18,946 nucleotides of DNA from Bog-756 sp035534835 (GTDB lineage Bacteria; Actinomycetota; Acidimicrobiia; Acidimicrobiales; RAAP-2), in the NCBI GenBank assembly GCA_035534835.1, contig DATLRE010000211.1:1-18946 (forward strand). The letters are read 5' to 3'. This document shows, piece by piece, positions 1-6,443 of this stretch (the first letter of the stretch is position 1; each line of letters starts with the position of its first letter). The position numbers were made by a program, and so were the translations under genes. Below the pieces are notes generated by a model. It had not been told where the DNA came from. It saw nothing but the letters and a program-made list of their open reading frames with translations, and ran no database searches.

Positions 1-14
1 GTCCCGGGGGGTTG

Positions 15-20
15 TATCGT
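15..20 (+). promoter_or_regulatory. Possible -10 box for the DUF3107/ArsA operon
   Basis: TATCGT matches the actinobacterial TAnnnT -10 pattern. A start of transcription near base 27 would leave a leader of roughly 45 nt holding the ribosome binding site at 57-64. The -35 region lies at or beyond the window edge and cannot be judged. Confidence 0.3.
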
Positions 21-72
21 CGGGGTGACCGGGCGGTCCCACCGACTGCCGGGTTCGAGAGGAGCGTGCCAG

Positions 73-309
73 GTGGACGTGCGTATCGGGATCGTGCAGT
101 CGATGAAGGAACTCGACATCGAGTTGCCCGACGATGCTGACCGAGACAAGGTCCTGGCCGACATCGAGACGGCGCTCGGCGAGGAGGGCCGCATCCTCTG
201 GCTGACCGACCGAAAGGGTCGCCAGGTCGGCGTACCCGTGGGCAAGATCGCCTACGTCGAGCTGGACCCACCGGCGACCGACCGCCGCGTCGGGTTCGGG
301 ATCTCCTGA
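73..309 (+). CDS. DUF3107 family small protein (TB9.4-like)
   Basis: A 78-residue protein that I assign to DUF3107, a small actinobacterial family typified by M. tuberculosis TB9.4 (Rv3208A). Its function is unknown. It opens with a hydrophobic strand and the family-like stretch RIGIVQSMKELDIELPDD, has an acidic middle helix, and ends in a segment (VGVPVGKIAYVELDP) typical of these small alpha/beta proteins. I place the start at GTG 73 because GAGAGGAG at 57-64 lies 8 nt upstream; a GTG at 25 in the same frame would add 16 residues unlike the family and has no Shine-Dalgarno. No signal peptide or membrane segment is seen. It precedes two ArsA-like ATPase genes by 48 bp on the same strand, so co-transcription is likely. 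Confidence 0.8.
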   Translation: MDVRIGIVQSMKELDIELPDDADRDKVLADIETALGEEGRILWLTDRKGRQVGVPVGKIAYVELDPPATDRRVGFGIS

Positions 310-357
310 TTCGACGGCGCCCGGCGCTGCGCCCGGACCTCCCCGGAGTGGAGTGGC

Positions 358-1320
358 GTGCCCGCTGATCTGCTGACCCCGCTGCTCGACCGCAAGCTCG
401 TGTTCGTCACGGGGAAGGGCGGCACCGGCAAGACGACGGTCGCCTCCGCGCTCGCCCTCCTGGCATCCTCACGGGGCAAGAGGGTCCTCATCTGCGAGGT
501 CGACGGCAAGGGTGAGCTCGCCGGCTACTACGAGGCGCCGCCGACGGCGTTCAAGGAGAAGGAGGTCCAACCGGGCCTCTTCGCCATGACGATGGACACG
601 GAGGCATCCCTCCGCGAGTACCTGAAGCTCCAGCTCCGCATTCCGATCGTGGGCCGTATCGGCCCGGTGGCCAAGGCGTTCGACTTCCTGGCCGCCGCCG
701 CCCCCGGGGTCCGGGAGATCCTCACGGTCGGAAAGCTCTGTTTCGAGGTCCGTGACAACGGCTGGGACATGGTCGTCGTCGACGCTCCCGCCACGGGGCA
801 CATCGTCGGTCAGCTGGCGGCACCCCAGGCCGTCAACGGCCTCGTGAAGGTCGGGCTCATCCGGACCCAGACCGACTGGATGCTCGAGATGCTCTCCGAC
901 CCGGCGACCACCGGCCTGCTCGCCGTGTGCACCCCCGAGGAAATGCCGGTGACCGAGACGATGGAGCTGGCCGTCCGGGTCCGCAACGAGACCACGGTGC
1001 AGTTGGCTGGGGTCGTCGTCAACCGGGTCCTGCCCGAGCTGTTCGGACGGCAGGAGGAAGCCGTCTTCGACGCCCTGACCGAGCCGGCGCCCTTGGCCGT
1101 ACTCGACGGACTGGTCGACGGCGACGCCGCACCCGTCCTCGAGGCGGCCCGCCTGGCCGTCACCATGCGCCGAACCCGGGCCACCCACCTCGAGCGGCTG
1201 CGGGCCGGGATCGACCCGTCGGTACCCCTGCTCTACCTGCCCTACCTCTTCACCCGGGCCCACGGACTGCGGACGACCCGGCAGGTGGCCGAATCCCTCG
1301 GCGAGGAGCTTGGGTACTGA
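358..1320 (+). CDS. ArsA/Get3-like ATPase, first of a pair (signature lysine present)
   Basis: A 320-residue P-loop ATPase of the ArsA/Get3 branch of the SIMIBI class. The deviant Walker A is GKGGTGKTT at residues 19-27, with the signature lysine K20 that in this class reaches across the dimer to the partner's nucleotide. A switch I-like EVDGKG lies near residues 47-52, and DAPATGH starting at D142 matches the switch II DTAPTGH of ArsA. No membrane segment is seen, so it should be cytosolic. GTG 358 is preceded by GGAG at 345-348. The stop codon overlaps the next gene's ATG by one base, implying translational coupling and probably a heterodimer. Mycobacteria carry a comparable adjacent pair (Rv3679/Rv3680). 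Arsenite efflux is unlikely because no arsB, acr3 or arsR is nearby; a role in handling membrane proteins is only inferred. Confidence 0.88.
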   Translation: MPADLLTPLLDRKLVFVTGKGGTGKTTVASALALLASSRGKRVLICEVDGKGELAGYYEAPPTAFKEKEVQPGLFAMTMDTEASLREYLKLQLRIPIVGRIGPVAKAFDFLAAAAPGVREILTVGKLCFEVRDNGWDMVVVDAPATGHIVGQLAAPQAVNGLVKVGLIRTQTDWMLEMLSDPATTGLLAVCTPEEMPVTETMELAVRVRNETTVQLAGVVVNRVLPELFGRQEEAVFDALTEPAPLAVLDGLVDGDAAPVLEAARLAVTMRRTRATHLERLRAGIDPSVPLLYLPYLFTRAHGLRTTRQVAESLGEELGY

Positions 1321-2537
1321 TGGCGGCCCGCGCCTCGAGGCAGAGGTCGGCCGAGGTCGAAGCACCGGCCGCCCCGACGATGGACAGTCTCCTGGCCACC
1401 AAGGAGATCGTGGTGGCCTGTGGCCCCGGTGGTGTGGGCAAGACGACCACGGCGGCGGCATCCGCGCTCATGGCGGCGGTGAACCACGGCTCGAAGGTCC
1501 TGGTGCTGACCGTCGACCCGGCCAAGCGGCTCGCCAACGCCCTCGGGCTCGACGGCATCGGCAACGCCGAGCACCGGGTGCCGGCGTCGGCCTTCGCGGC
1601 GGCGGGCCTGAAGCCGCGGGGCGAGCTGTGGGCCGCCATGCTCGACACCAAGGAGTCGTGGGACTCGCTGATCCGCCACCACGCACCCGACGAGCAGACC
1701 CGCGACGAGATCCTGGCCAACCCGCTCTACCAGAACATCAGCGGGCGCTTCATCCAGAGCCACGACTACATCGCCATGGAGCGTCTGTACGAGATCCACC
1801 TCTCGGCCGAGTACGACCTCATCGTCGTGGACACCCCGCCGACCCGAAACGCACTCGACTTCCTCGACGCTCCCGAGCGGATGGCCGACTTCTTCTCGTC
1901 CCGCCTGCTCCGGTGGCTGATCGTCCCCTACCGGTCCAAGCTCGTGAACGTCGCGACCCGACCCTTCTACCAGATCAGCGACCGGATCCTCGGCACGGAG
2001 TTCATGTCCGACATCGCCGAGTTCTTCATCCTGTTCCAGACGATGTACGACGGCTTCGTCGAGCGTTCGAAGGCGGTCGGGCGGCTGCTGTCCGACCGCC
2101 GCACCACGTTCGTGGTCGTCTCCACGCTCGAGGCGACGCCGCTGCGCGAGGCGGAGTTCTTCGCCGAGCAGCTCACCGCCCGCAAGCTCCATCTGGGCGC
2201 CATCGTGCTCAACAAGGTCCTCCCCGACTACCTCCAGGGCAGGGCCGGGACCAAGGTGGCCGAGGCCATGAAGGACCGGGCCGAGGACCTGGCCGCGGAA
2301 CTCGCCCCGGTGGTCGGTGCCGGTGCCCCCGCACTCGGCGACCCGGAGCAGATCGCCCGGGTGCTCACCGAGGTGGCCGACAGCTACCTCAATTTCCAGG
2401 TGGTCGCCCTGCGCGAGATGGAGGAGCGGGCCACGCTCGCCGTCGCCCCCGACGTCCTGGCGACCGTGCCCTTCTTCGACACGGACATCTACGACCTCTC
2501 GGGCCTGCTCCGGTTGGGTGAGCAGATCTGGGCGTGA
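1320..2537 (+). CDS. ArsA/Get3-like ATPase, second of a pair (signature lysine replaced)
   Basis: A 405-residue second ArsA/Get3-like ATPase. ATG 1320 overlaps the TGA of the preceding gene. The P-loop is GPGGVGKTT at residues 35-43; proline 36 stands where the first protein has its signature lysine, while the catalytic P-loop lysine K41 is kept. LTVDPAKRLANALG follows, as in classic ArsA and Get3, and the switch II motif is DTPPTRN starting at D171. The first 20 or so residues are a disordered-looking Arg/Ala/Glu-rich tail, and a start at M21 is also possible. The middle is longer than in the first protein and contains an aromatic helix-rich segment (residues about 185-250). Coupling to the upstream gene suggests an obligate heterodimer with unequal active sites. 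Substrate unknown. Confidence 0.88.
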   Translation: MAARASRQRSAEVEAPAAPTMDSLLATKEIVVACGPGGVGKTTTAAASALMAAVNHGSKVLVLTVDPAKRLANALGLDGIGNAEHRVPASAFAAAGLKPRGELWAAMLDTKESWDSLIRHHAPDEQTRDEILANPLYQNISGRFIQSHDYIAMERLYEIHLSAEYDLIVVDTPPTRNALDFLDAPERMADFFSSRLLRWLIVPYRSKLVNVATRPFYQISDRILGTEFMSDIAEFFILFQTMYDGFVERSKAVGRLLSDRRTTFVVVSTLEATPLREAEFFAEQLTARKLHLGAIVLNKVLPDYLQGRAGTKVAEAMKDRAEDLAAELAPVVGAGAPALGDPEQIARVLTEVADSYLNFQVVALREMEERATLAVAPDVLATVPFFDTDIYDLSGLLRLGEQIWA

Positions 2538-2574
2538 CACCCCGGATCCTGCATGTGCGTCCTCCCGGGAGCCG

Positions 2575-2587
2575 TACGATGCAGGGG
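2575..2587 (+). promoter_or_regulatory. Leaderless-type -10 box for the O-methyltransferase gene
   Basis: TACGAT at 2575-2580 fits TAnnnT and is followed by exactly six bases and then the GTG start at 2587, so transcription would begin on the first base of the start codon. No Shine-Dalgarno is suitably placed. No convincing -35 is seen. The same layout occurs at three other genes in this window. Confidence 0.5.
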
Positions 2588-3231
2588 TGACCGACATCGT
2601 CGACCCCGCCGTCGAGGCCTATGCGACGGACCACACCACGGCGCCTCCCGACCACCTCGAGGCGCTCGCCGCCGAACTCCTGGTGACCCTCGACCACCCG
2701 CAGATGATGGTCGGCCGGCTCGAGGGCCGCTTCCTGGAATTGCTCACGTTCGCCCTGTCCGCGACCTCGGTGCTGGAGGTCGGGACCTTCGGGGGGTACT
2801 CGGCCCTCGCCATCGCCGCCGGGCTCGCCCCCGGAGGCCGGATCGTCACCTGTGAGCTCTCCCCGGAACACGCCGCGTTCGCCCGACGGCACATCGCCGC
2901 CAGTCCCTACGCCGACCGCATCGAGGTCGTCGAAGGCCCGGCCCTCGACACCATCGCCACGCTCTCGGGCCCGTTCGACTTCGTCTTCCTCGACGCCGAC
3001 AAGGCCGGGTACCGGGCCTACTACGAGGCGGTCCTGGCGAAGCTGGCCCCGCGAGGGCTCATCGCCGCGGACAACACCCTGTGGTCCGGAAGGGTCCTCG
3101 ACCCCGCCGACGTCTCGGCGGACACGGTGGCGCTGCGGCAATTCAACGACTTCCTGGCGACGGACCCCCGGGTCGTCGTGGCCCAGACCACGGTGCGGGA
3201 CGGGGTCACCCTGATCCGCAAGGTCGGCTGA
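2587..3231 (+). CDS. Cation-dependent O-methyltransferase (COMT/CCoAOMT-like)
   Basis: A 214-residue class I SAM-dependent methyltransferase of the O-methyltransferase family 3 type (catechol / caffeoyl-CoA OMT-like), about the usual length. Motif I is VLEVGTFGGYS at residues 62-72. FVFLDADK (D136, D138) and ADN (D162, N163) occupy the places of the divalent metal ligands in this family, implying Mg-dependent methylation of a vicinal hydroxyl group. The substrate is unknown. No signal peptide is present. GTG 2587 is chosen because homologous-looking sequence begins there and a -10 box lies six bases upstream. It is 49 bp downstream of the ATPase pair but appears to have its own promoter, and it is followed by a hairpin at 3261-3283. 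Confidence 0.87.
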   Translation: MTDIVDPAVEAYATDHTTAPPDHLEALAAELLVTLDHPQMMVGRLEGRFLELLTFALSATSVLEVGTFGGYSALAIAAGLAPGGRIVTCELSPEHAAFARRHIAASPYADRIEVVEGPALDTIATLSGPFDFVFLDADKAGYRAYYEAVLAKLAPRGLIAADNTLWSGRVLDPADVSADTVALRQFNDFLATDPRVVVAQTTVRDGVTLIRKVG

Positions 3232-3260
3232 GCCCCAACACCACTCCCACCGCCGAACCC

Positions 3261-3283
3261 CTGGCCGACCGACGGTCGGCCAG
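3261..3283 (+). terminator. Perfect 10-bp hairpin between O-methyltransferase and PHP genes
   Basis: CTGGCCGACC (3261-3270), loop GAC, and GGTCGGCCAG (3274-3283) form an uninterrupted stem. There is no T-run, as is common for GC-rich actinobacterial terminators. It sits 29 nt after the methyltransferase stop and ends only two bases before the purine-rich GAAAGGA at 3285-3291 that would serve the next gene, so it may be a terminator, an attenuator or a translational control element. Confidence 0.55.
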
Positions 3284-3303
3284 CGAAAGGATCGAGAACC
3301 AGC

Positions 3304-4215
3304 GTGCTGGACTATCACCTCCACCTGTGGCCCCACAGCCAGAGCGACGCCCAGGCGACCGTCGAACAGGTGGCCGCCTACTGTGACCTGGCCACCTCCC
3401 GTGGGATCGCGGAGATCGCCGTCACCGAGCACCTGTTCCGGTTCACCCAGGCCAGGGACCGCCTCGGCGGCTTCTGGGACGACCTGCCCGGCGACGCCCT
3501 GCGTCCCGGCATGGTCGCCTACTGGGACCACCATGCCCGGGTGGACCTCGACGACTACGTGGAGGTGGTCGAGGCGGTCAAGGCCGCCGGGCTCCCGGTC
3601 GTGCTCGGCTTGGAGGTCGACTACTACCAGGACCGGATGGACGACGTCGCCGACCTCCTGGACGGGTACCCGTTCGACGTGCTGCTGGGATCGGTGCACT
3701 GGCTCGGGACCTGGAGGTTCGACGTCCTCTCCGACCCGCTGGTGCTGGCCGAGTGGGACCACCGGGTGATCGACCAGGTCTGGGACGAGTACACCCGCGC
3801 CATCGAGGAGCTCGCCGCCTCCGGGGTCTGCGACGTACTGGCCCATCCCGACCTGGTGAAGATCGCGGGACGGGTCCCCGACGTGCCCGGCGAGTTCTAC
3901 GACCGCATCACCGAGGCGGCGGTGCGGTCGGGGATGGCGGCCGAGCTGTCGTCGGCGGGGTGGCGCAAGCCGGTGGGTGAGGAGTACCCGGCGCCCCCGC
4001 TCCTCCGGCGCTTCGTGGCCCAGGGCGTGCCGCTCACCACCGCCTCGGACGCCCACACCCTGCCCGATGTCGCCGACCGGGCCGACGATCTGCGCGACCT
4101 CCTGAGCGCCGTCGGCGTCACCTCGCTACGCGGGTTCCGTCAGCGCACGCCCCACGAGGTCCCGGTGGCCCAAGGCCCGGGGACGGGCGACGAGCACGGG
4201 CCGTCGGGGGACTGA
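3304..4215 (+). CDS. PHP-domain metal-dependent phosphoesterase, histidinol-phosphatase-like
   Basis: A 303-residue PHP-domain protein resembling class-II histidinol phosphatases (HisK/HolPase, COG1387). Probable metal ligands are visible in order: H5 and H7 in DYHLHL, H43 in TEH, E104 in GLEVDY, H132 in GSVHWL, H181 in AHPD, and D249/H251 in SDAHT, a nearly complete trinuclear PHP site. The expected reaction is phosphate monoester hydrolysis, possibly L-histidinol phosphate to histidinol, but no his genes are nearby and other PHP substrates are possible. GTG 3304 puts the HxH motif at the extreme N terminus as usual. A weak GAAAGGA lies 12 nt upstream. The C-terminal 20 residues are Gly/Pro/Asp-rich and probably disordered. 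The kinase gene starts two bases after its stop, so the two are probably co-transcribed. Confidence 0.82.
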   Translation: MLDYHLHLWPHSQSDAQATVEQVAAYCDLATSRGIAEIAVTEHLFRFTQARDRLGGFWDDLPGDALRPGMVAYWDHHARVDLDDYVEVVEAVKAAGLPVVLGLEVDYYQDRMDDVADLLDGYPFDVLLGSVHWLGTWRFDVLSDPLVLAEWDHRVIDQVWDEYTRAIEELAASGVCDVLAHPDLVKIAGRVPDVPGEFYDRITEAAVRSGMAAELSSAGWRKPVGEEYPAPPLLRRFVAQGVPLTTASDAHTLPDVADRADDLRDLLSAVGVTSLRGFRQRTPHEVPVAQGPGTGDEHGPSGD

Positions 4216-4217
4216 CC

Positions 4218-5759
4218 GTGGCGACCCCGGCGGAGCTCGCCTTCGAACGCGCGGATCTCGATGAGGGCCAGCTGGCCCATCTGCAGCGGCTCCTCGGCAC
4301 CTGGGGGGTCCTGGCCGACCTGTCCTTCTCCGACCTGGTCCTGATGGCGCCCATGGCCCCCGACACGGGTGACCGCCGGCCCACCGGCCTCGAACTGGTC
4401 ATTCTCGGGCAGATGCGGCCCTCGAACAGCTCGACGGTGGTGGAGCACGACCTCGTCGGACAGACGGTGGACGCCGACGTGTGGCCCCTCGTGGTACTCG
4501 CCTTCGAGTCGGGGGAGTCGTCACGCGGCGAGATGGTGCTCGAGCCGGGCGGCGAGCCGGTCCGCCTCCAGTGCATCCCCGTGCGGTGCGAGGGCCAGAC
4601 CGTGGCCGTGCTGGCCCGGTTGTCGGCCGGTGTCGGGCGGCGACCCGGCCACCTCGAGCGGACCTACCGGGACGTGTTCAACCGGTTCGCCGTCATGCTG
4701 TCCGAGGGCTCGTTCCCGTTCCCGAGCGAGGAGGTGGCGACCGAGGAAGCGCCCCGCGTCGGCGACGGCGTCGTACTGGTGGACGAGGAGGGGCGTGTCC
4801 GCTACGCGTCGCCGAACGCCACCAACGCGCTCCACCGCATGGGCATGTACTCCCAGATCGAGGGACGTCGGCTGACCGACCTCGGCATCGAGGAGTCGGC
4901 CATCGAGTGGGCCCTGGCCTCGGCGCTCCCCGTGGTGGAGGAGGTCGAGCGGCGGCCCGACGTGACCGTCCTGCTGCACTGCATCCCCCTCATCCAGGCG
5001 GAGGAGGTGACCGGGTGCATCGTGCTCCTGCGCGACGTGACCGACGTCCGCCGCCTCGACCGGCTGCTCCTCTCCAAGGACGCGGCGATCCGCGAGGTGC
5101 ACCACCGGGTGAAGAACAACCTCCAGACGATCTCGGCGCTCCTCCGGCTGCAGGCCCGGCGGCTGCCCCCCGGTGGCGGCCGGGTCGCGCTGTTCGAGGC
5201 GGAGCGGCGGGTCCGGTCGATCGCCATCGTCCACGAGATCCTGTCCCGCGAGCCCAGCGACCAGGTCCCCTTCGACGAGATCGTAACGTCGTTGATCCGG
5301 ATGGCCAAGGACTCGGTCGTCTCCCAGCACCTGGCCTTCGAGGTGACCGGTGCCCTGGGGGAGGTGCCGGCCGACGTGGCCACACCCCTCGCCGTGGTGT
5401 TGGCCGAACTCGTGCAGAACGCCATCGAGCACGCGTTCCTCGACTTCGAGGCGGAGGGAGAGGACGACGGCTTGCCCGGTCCGGCCGATCGGGAGCACAC
5501 GGGCACGATCCGGGTGGACCTGCAGGCCCAGGCCGGCCTCCTGCGGGTGGAGGTGCTCGACGACGGGTCCGGCCTGCCCGCCGGGTTCGACATCGACGAG
5601 ACGCAGAGCCTCGGCCTCTCGATCGTCCGGGACCTGGTCCGCAGCCAGCTGGGCGGGACGATCACGATGCGGAACCGGGCTCGCGACGGCTCGGACGTGA
5701 CCGGCACGGTCGTGGCCATCGAATTGCCCGCACGGGATCCCCAGCCGATCGGTCAGTAG
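4218..5759 (+). CDS. pdtaS: PdtaS-like sensor histidine kinase (GAF-PAS-HisKA_2-HATPase)
   Basis: A 513-residue soluble histidine kinase closely resembling M. tuberculosis PdtaS (Rv3220c, about 500 aa). Residues about 10-150 form the N-terminal GAF-like domain (LGTWGVLADLSFSD is family-like), 180-275 a PAS domain, and 285-360 HisKA_2 with EVHHRVKNNLQT; H296 is the likely phospho-acceptor, with H295 beside it. The ATPase domain shows the N box (ELVQNAIEHAF, N401), DDGSGL at 448-453 and LGLSIVRDLV. No membrane segments are present. In mycobacteria the partner is PdtaR, an RNA-binding ANTAR antiterminator; no such gene is in this window. The two copper/NO-sensing cysteines of the mycobacterial GAF domain (C53, C57) align with I62 and M66 here. 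The convergent whiB1-like neighbour matches the mycobacterial arrangement. Confidence 0.9.
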   Translation: MATPAELAFERADLDEGQLAHLQRLLGTWGVLADLSFSDLVLMAPMAPDTGDRRPTGLELVILGQMRPSNSSTVVEHDLVGQTVDADVWPLVVLAFESGESSRGEMVLEPGGEPVRLQCIPVRCEGQTVAVLARLSAGVGRRPGHLERTYRDVFNRFAVMLSEGSFPFPSEEVATEEAPRVGDGVVLVDEEGRVRYASPNATNALHRMGMYSQIEGRRLTDLGIEESAIEWALASALPVVEEVERRPDVTVLLHCIPLIQAEEVTGCIVLLRDVTDVRRLDRLLLSKDAAIREVHHRVKNNLQTISALLRLQARRLPPGGGRVALFEAERRVRSIAIVHEILSREPSDQVPFDEIVTSLIRMAKDSVVSQHLAFEVTGALGEVPADVATPLAVVLAELVQNAIEHAFLDFEAEGEDDGLPGPADREHTGTIRVDLQAQAGLLRVEVLDDGSGLPAGFDIDETQSLGLSIVRDLVRSQLGGTITMRNRARDGSDVTGTVVAIELPARDPQPIGQ

Positions 5760-5947
5760 GGCCTCGGACCGTCACGGCGCCCGGCTGGGGACGGCACGGC
5801 CGGGCCGGCCTGTCCATCTGCGCGACGGAAGCCGGATCGCGGTGCGGGGAGCCCGGTGGTGCGGGTGGCCGGCGAGGTGGGGAGCCCGGCGAGGCGGGAG
5901 CCTGGTTAGGCGGGTGAGGCGGGTGAGGCCGGGGTCGGCCCGTCGGC
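5760..5947. repeat. Convergent gap of GC-rich degenerate direct repeats
   Basis: This 188-bp stretch separates the kinase and whiB1 stop codons. Around 5787-5818 there are nested inverted repeats (GGAC/GTCC around GGCC/GGCC) that could end transcription. GGGAGCCCGG-like units recur through the middle, and 5909-5926 is two exact copies of GGCGGGTGA. No coding potential is convincing. Confidence 0.5.
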
Positions 5948-6238
5948 TCAGGAAGCCCGACGACGGGCGGCCAGCCAGGCCTTGCGGAGTTTGCGACGCT
6001 CCTCCTCGGACGTCGCACCCCACACGCCGGACTCCTGGTTCGTGGCGAGGGCGAAGTCGAGACAGGTCTCCTGTACCTCGCAACTGCGGCACACCCGCTT
6101 GGCCGACTCGATCTGGTCGACCGCGGGTCCGGTGGTCCCGATGGGGAAGAACAGATCGGGCTCGGTGCTCCGGCAGGCGGCGAACTGCCTCCAGTCACCT
6201 TCGTCCCACTCGACCGTGCGATTCCACATGAGGGCCAC
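5948..6238 (-). CDS. whiB1: WhiB1-like iron-sulfur transcriptional regulator
   Basis: A 96-residue WhiB-family protein. Four cysteines, C22, C50, C53 and C59 (spacing x27, x2, x5), have exactly the spacing of M. tuberculosis WhiB1 and would bind a [4Fe-4S] cluster that responds to NO or O2. FACRSTEPDLFFPIG-like sequence, then the beta-turn GVWGAT and a basic C-terminal tail for DNA contact complete the family pattern; the turn ends in alanine where GVWGG is usual. WhiB1 acts with the principal sigma factor region 4. GTG 6238 is chosen because GGAGG lies 7 nt upstream; ATG 6229 is the alternative. Being tail to tail with pdtaS, as Rv3219/Rv3220c are, supports WhiB1 rather than another WhiB. 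A CRP-type site lies at 6276-6291. Confidence 0.92.
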   Translation of the reverse strand: MALMWNRTVEWDEGDWRQFAACRSTEPDLFFPIGTTGPAVDQIESAKRVCRSCEVQETCLDFALATNQESGVWGATSEEERRKLRKAWLAARRRAS

Positions 6239-6252
6239 GCTGATACCTCCAC

Positions 6253-6292
6253 ATCATCGGTCCGGACTACCCTCTTGTGATCTGTTTCACAA
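6253..6292 (-). promoter_or_regulatory. Candidate whiB1 promoter region
   Basis: On the minus strand TTGTGA (6292-6287) is followed after 17 bases by TAGTCC (6269-6264), a fair -35/-10 pair whose -35 lies inside the CRP palindrome. An alternative -10, GATGAT (6258-6253), would place the palindrome centre near -37. The sequence does not decide between activation and repression. Confidence 0.35.
6276..6291. promoter_or_regulatory. CRP/Cmr-type binding site upstream of whiB1
   Basis: TGTGA-N6-TCACA is a perfect match to the CRP consensus, extended to TTGTGA...TCACAA at 6275-6292. Its centre is 45 bp upstream of the whiB1 start codon. M. tuberculosis whiB1 is controlled by the cAMP-binding CRP homologue Rv3676 through sites of this same consensus. 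The flank is AT-richer than the rest of the window. Confidence 0.7.
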
Positions 6293-6391
6293 AGCTCGGC
6301 GCTGAAGATGTCACCGGCTGTTCAGGGTTCGGTCACTACAGTATCCACAGGTCTCCACGCTTGCAAGCACTTTTGGGGCCTCCGACATGGG

Positions 6392-6404
6392 ATTTGACAC
6401 AAAT
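6392..6404. promoter_or_regulatory. Inverted repeat ATTTG-ACA-CAAAT upstream of the GDPD gene
   Basis: A perfect 5-bp inverted repeat with a 3-bp spacer in an unusually AT-rich patch, 40 bp ahead of the phosphodiesterase start. It contains TTGACA at 6394-6399, a perfect -35 hexamer, though no good -10 lies 16-18 bp further on. It may be a repressor operator or part of a promoter. Confidence 0.35.
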
Positions 6405-6443
6405 TCCCCGATGTCGCGTCAGGTGTCGAGAGGAGCGCCCAGC

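Noticed and set aside
358..2537. An arsenic resistance operon
   Set aside because: The ATPases are ArsA-like, but no arsR, arsB, acr3, arsC or arsD gene is present and the pair resembles the general actinobacterial pair instead.
2389..4056. A 555-codon minus-strand open frame opposite the methyltransferase and PHP genes
   Set aside because: It is a shadow of plus-strand genes with intact catalytic motifs, and its composition is typical of a reverse-frame translation.
5851..5933. A CRISPR array or regular satellite in the pdtaS-whiB1 gap
   Set aside because: The repeat units are short, degenerate and without uniform spacers, and look like simple GC-rich sequence expansion.
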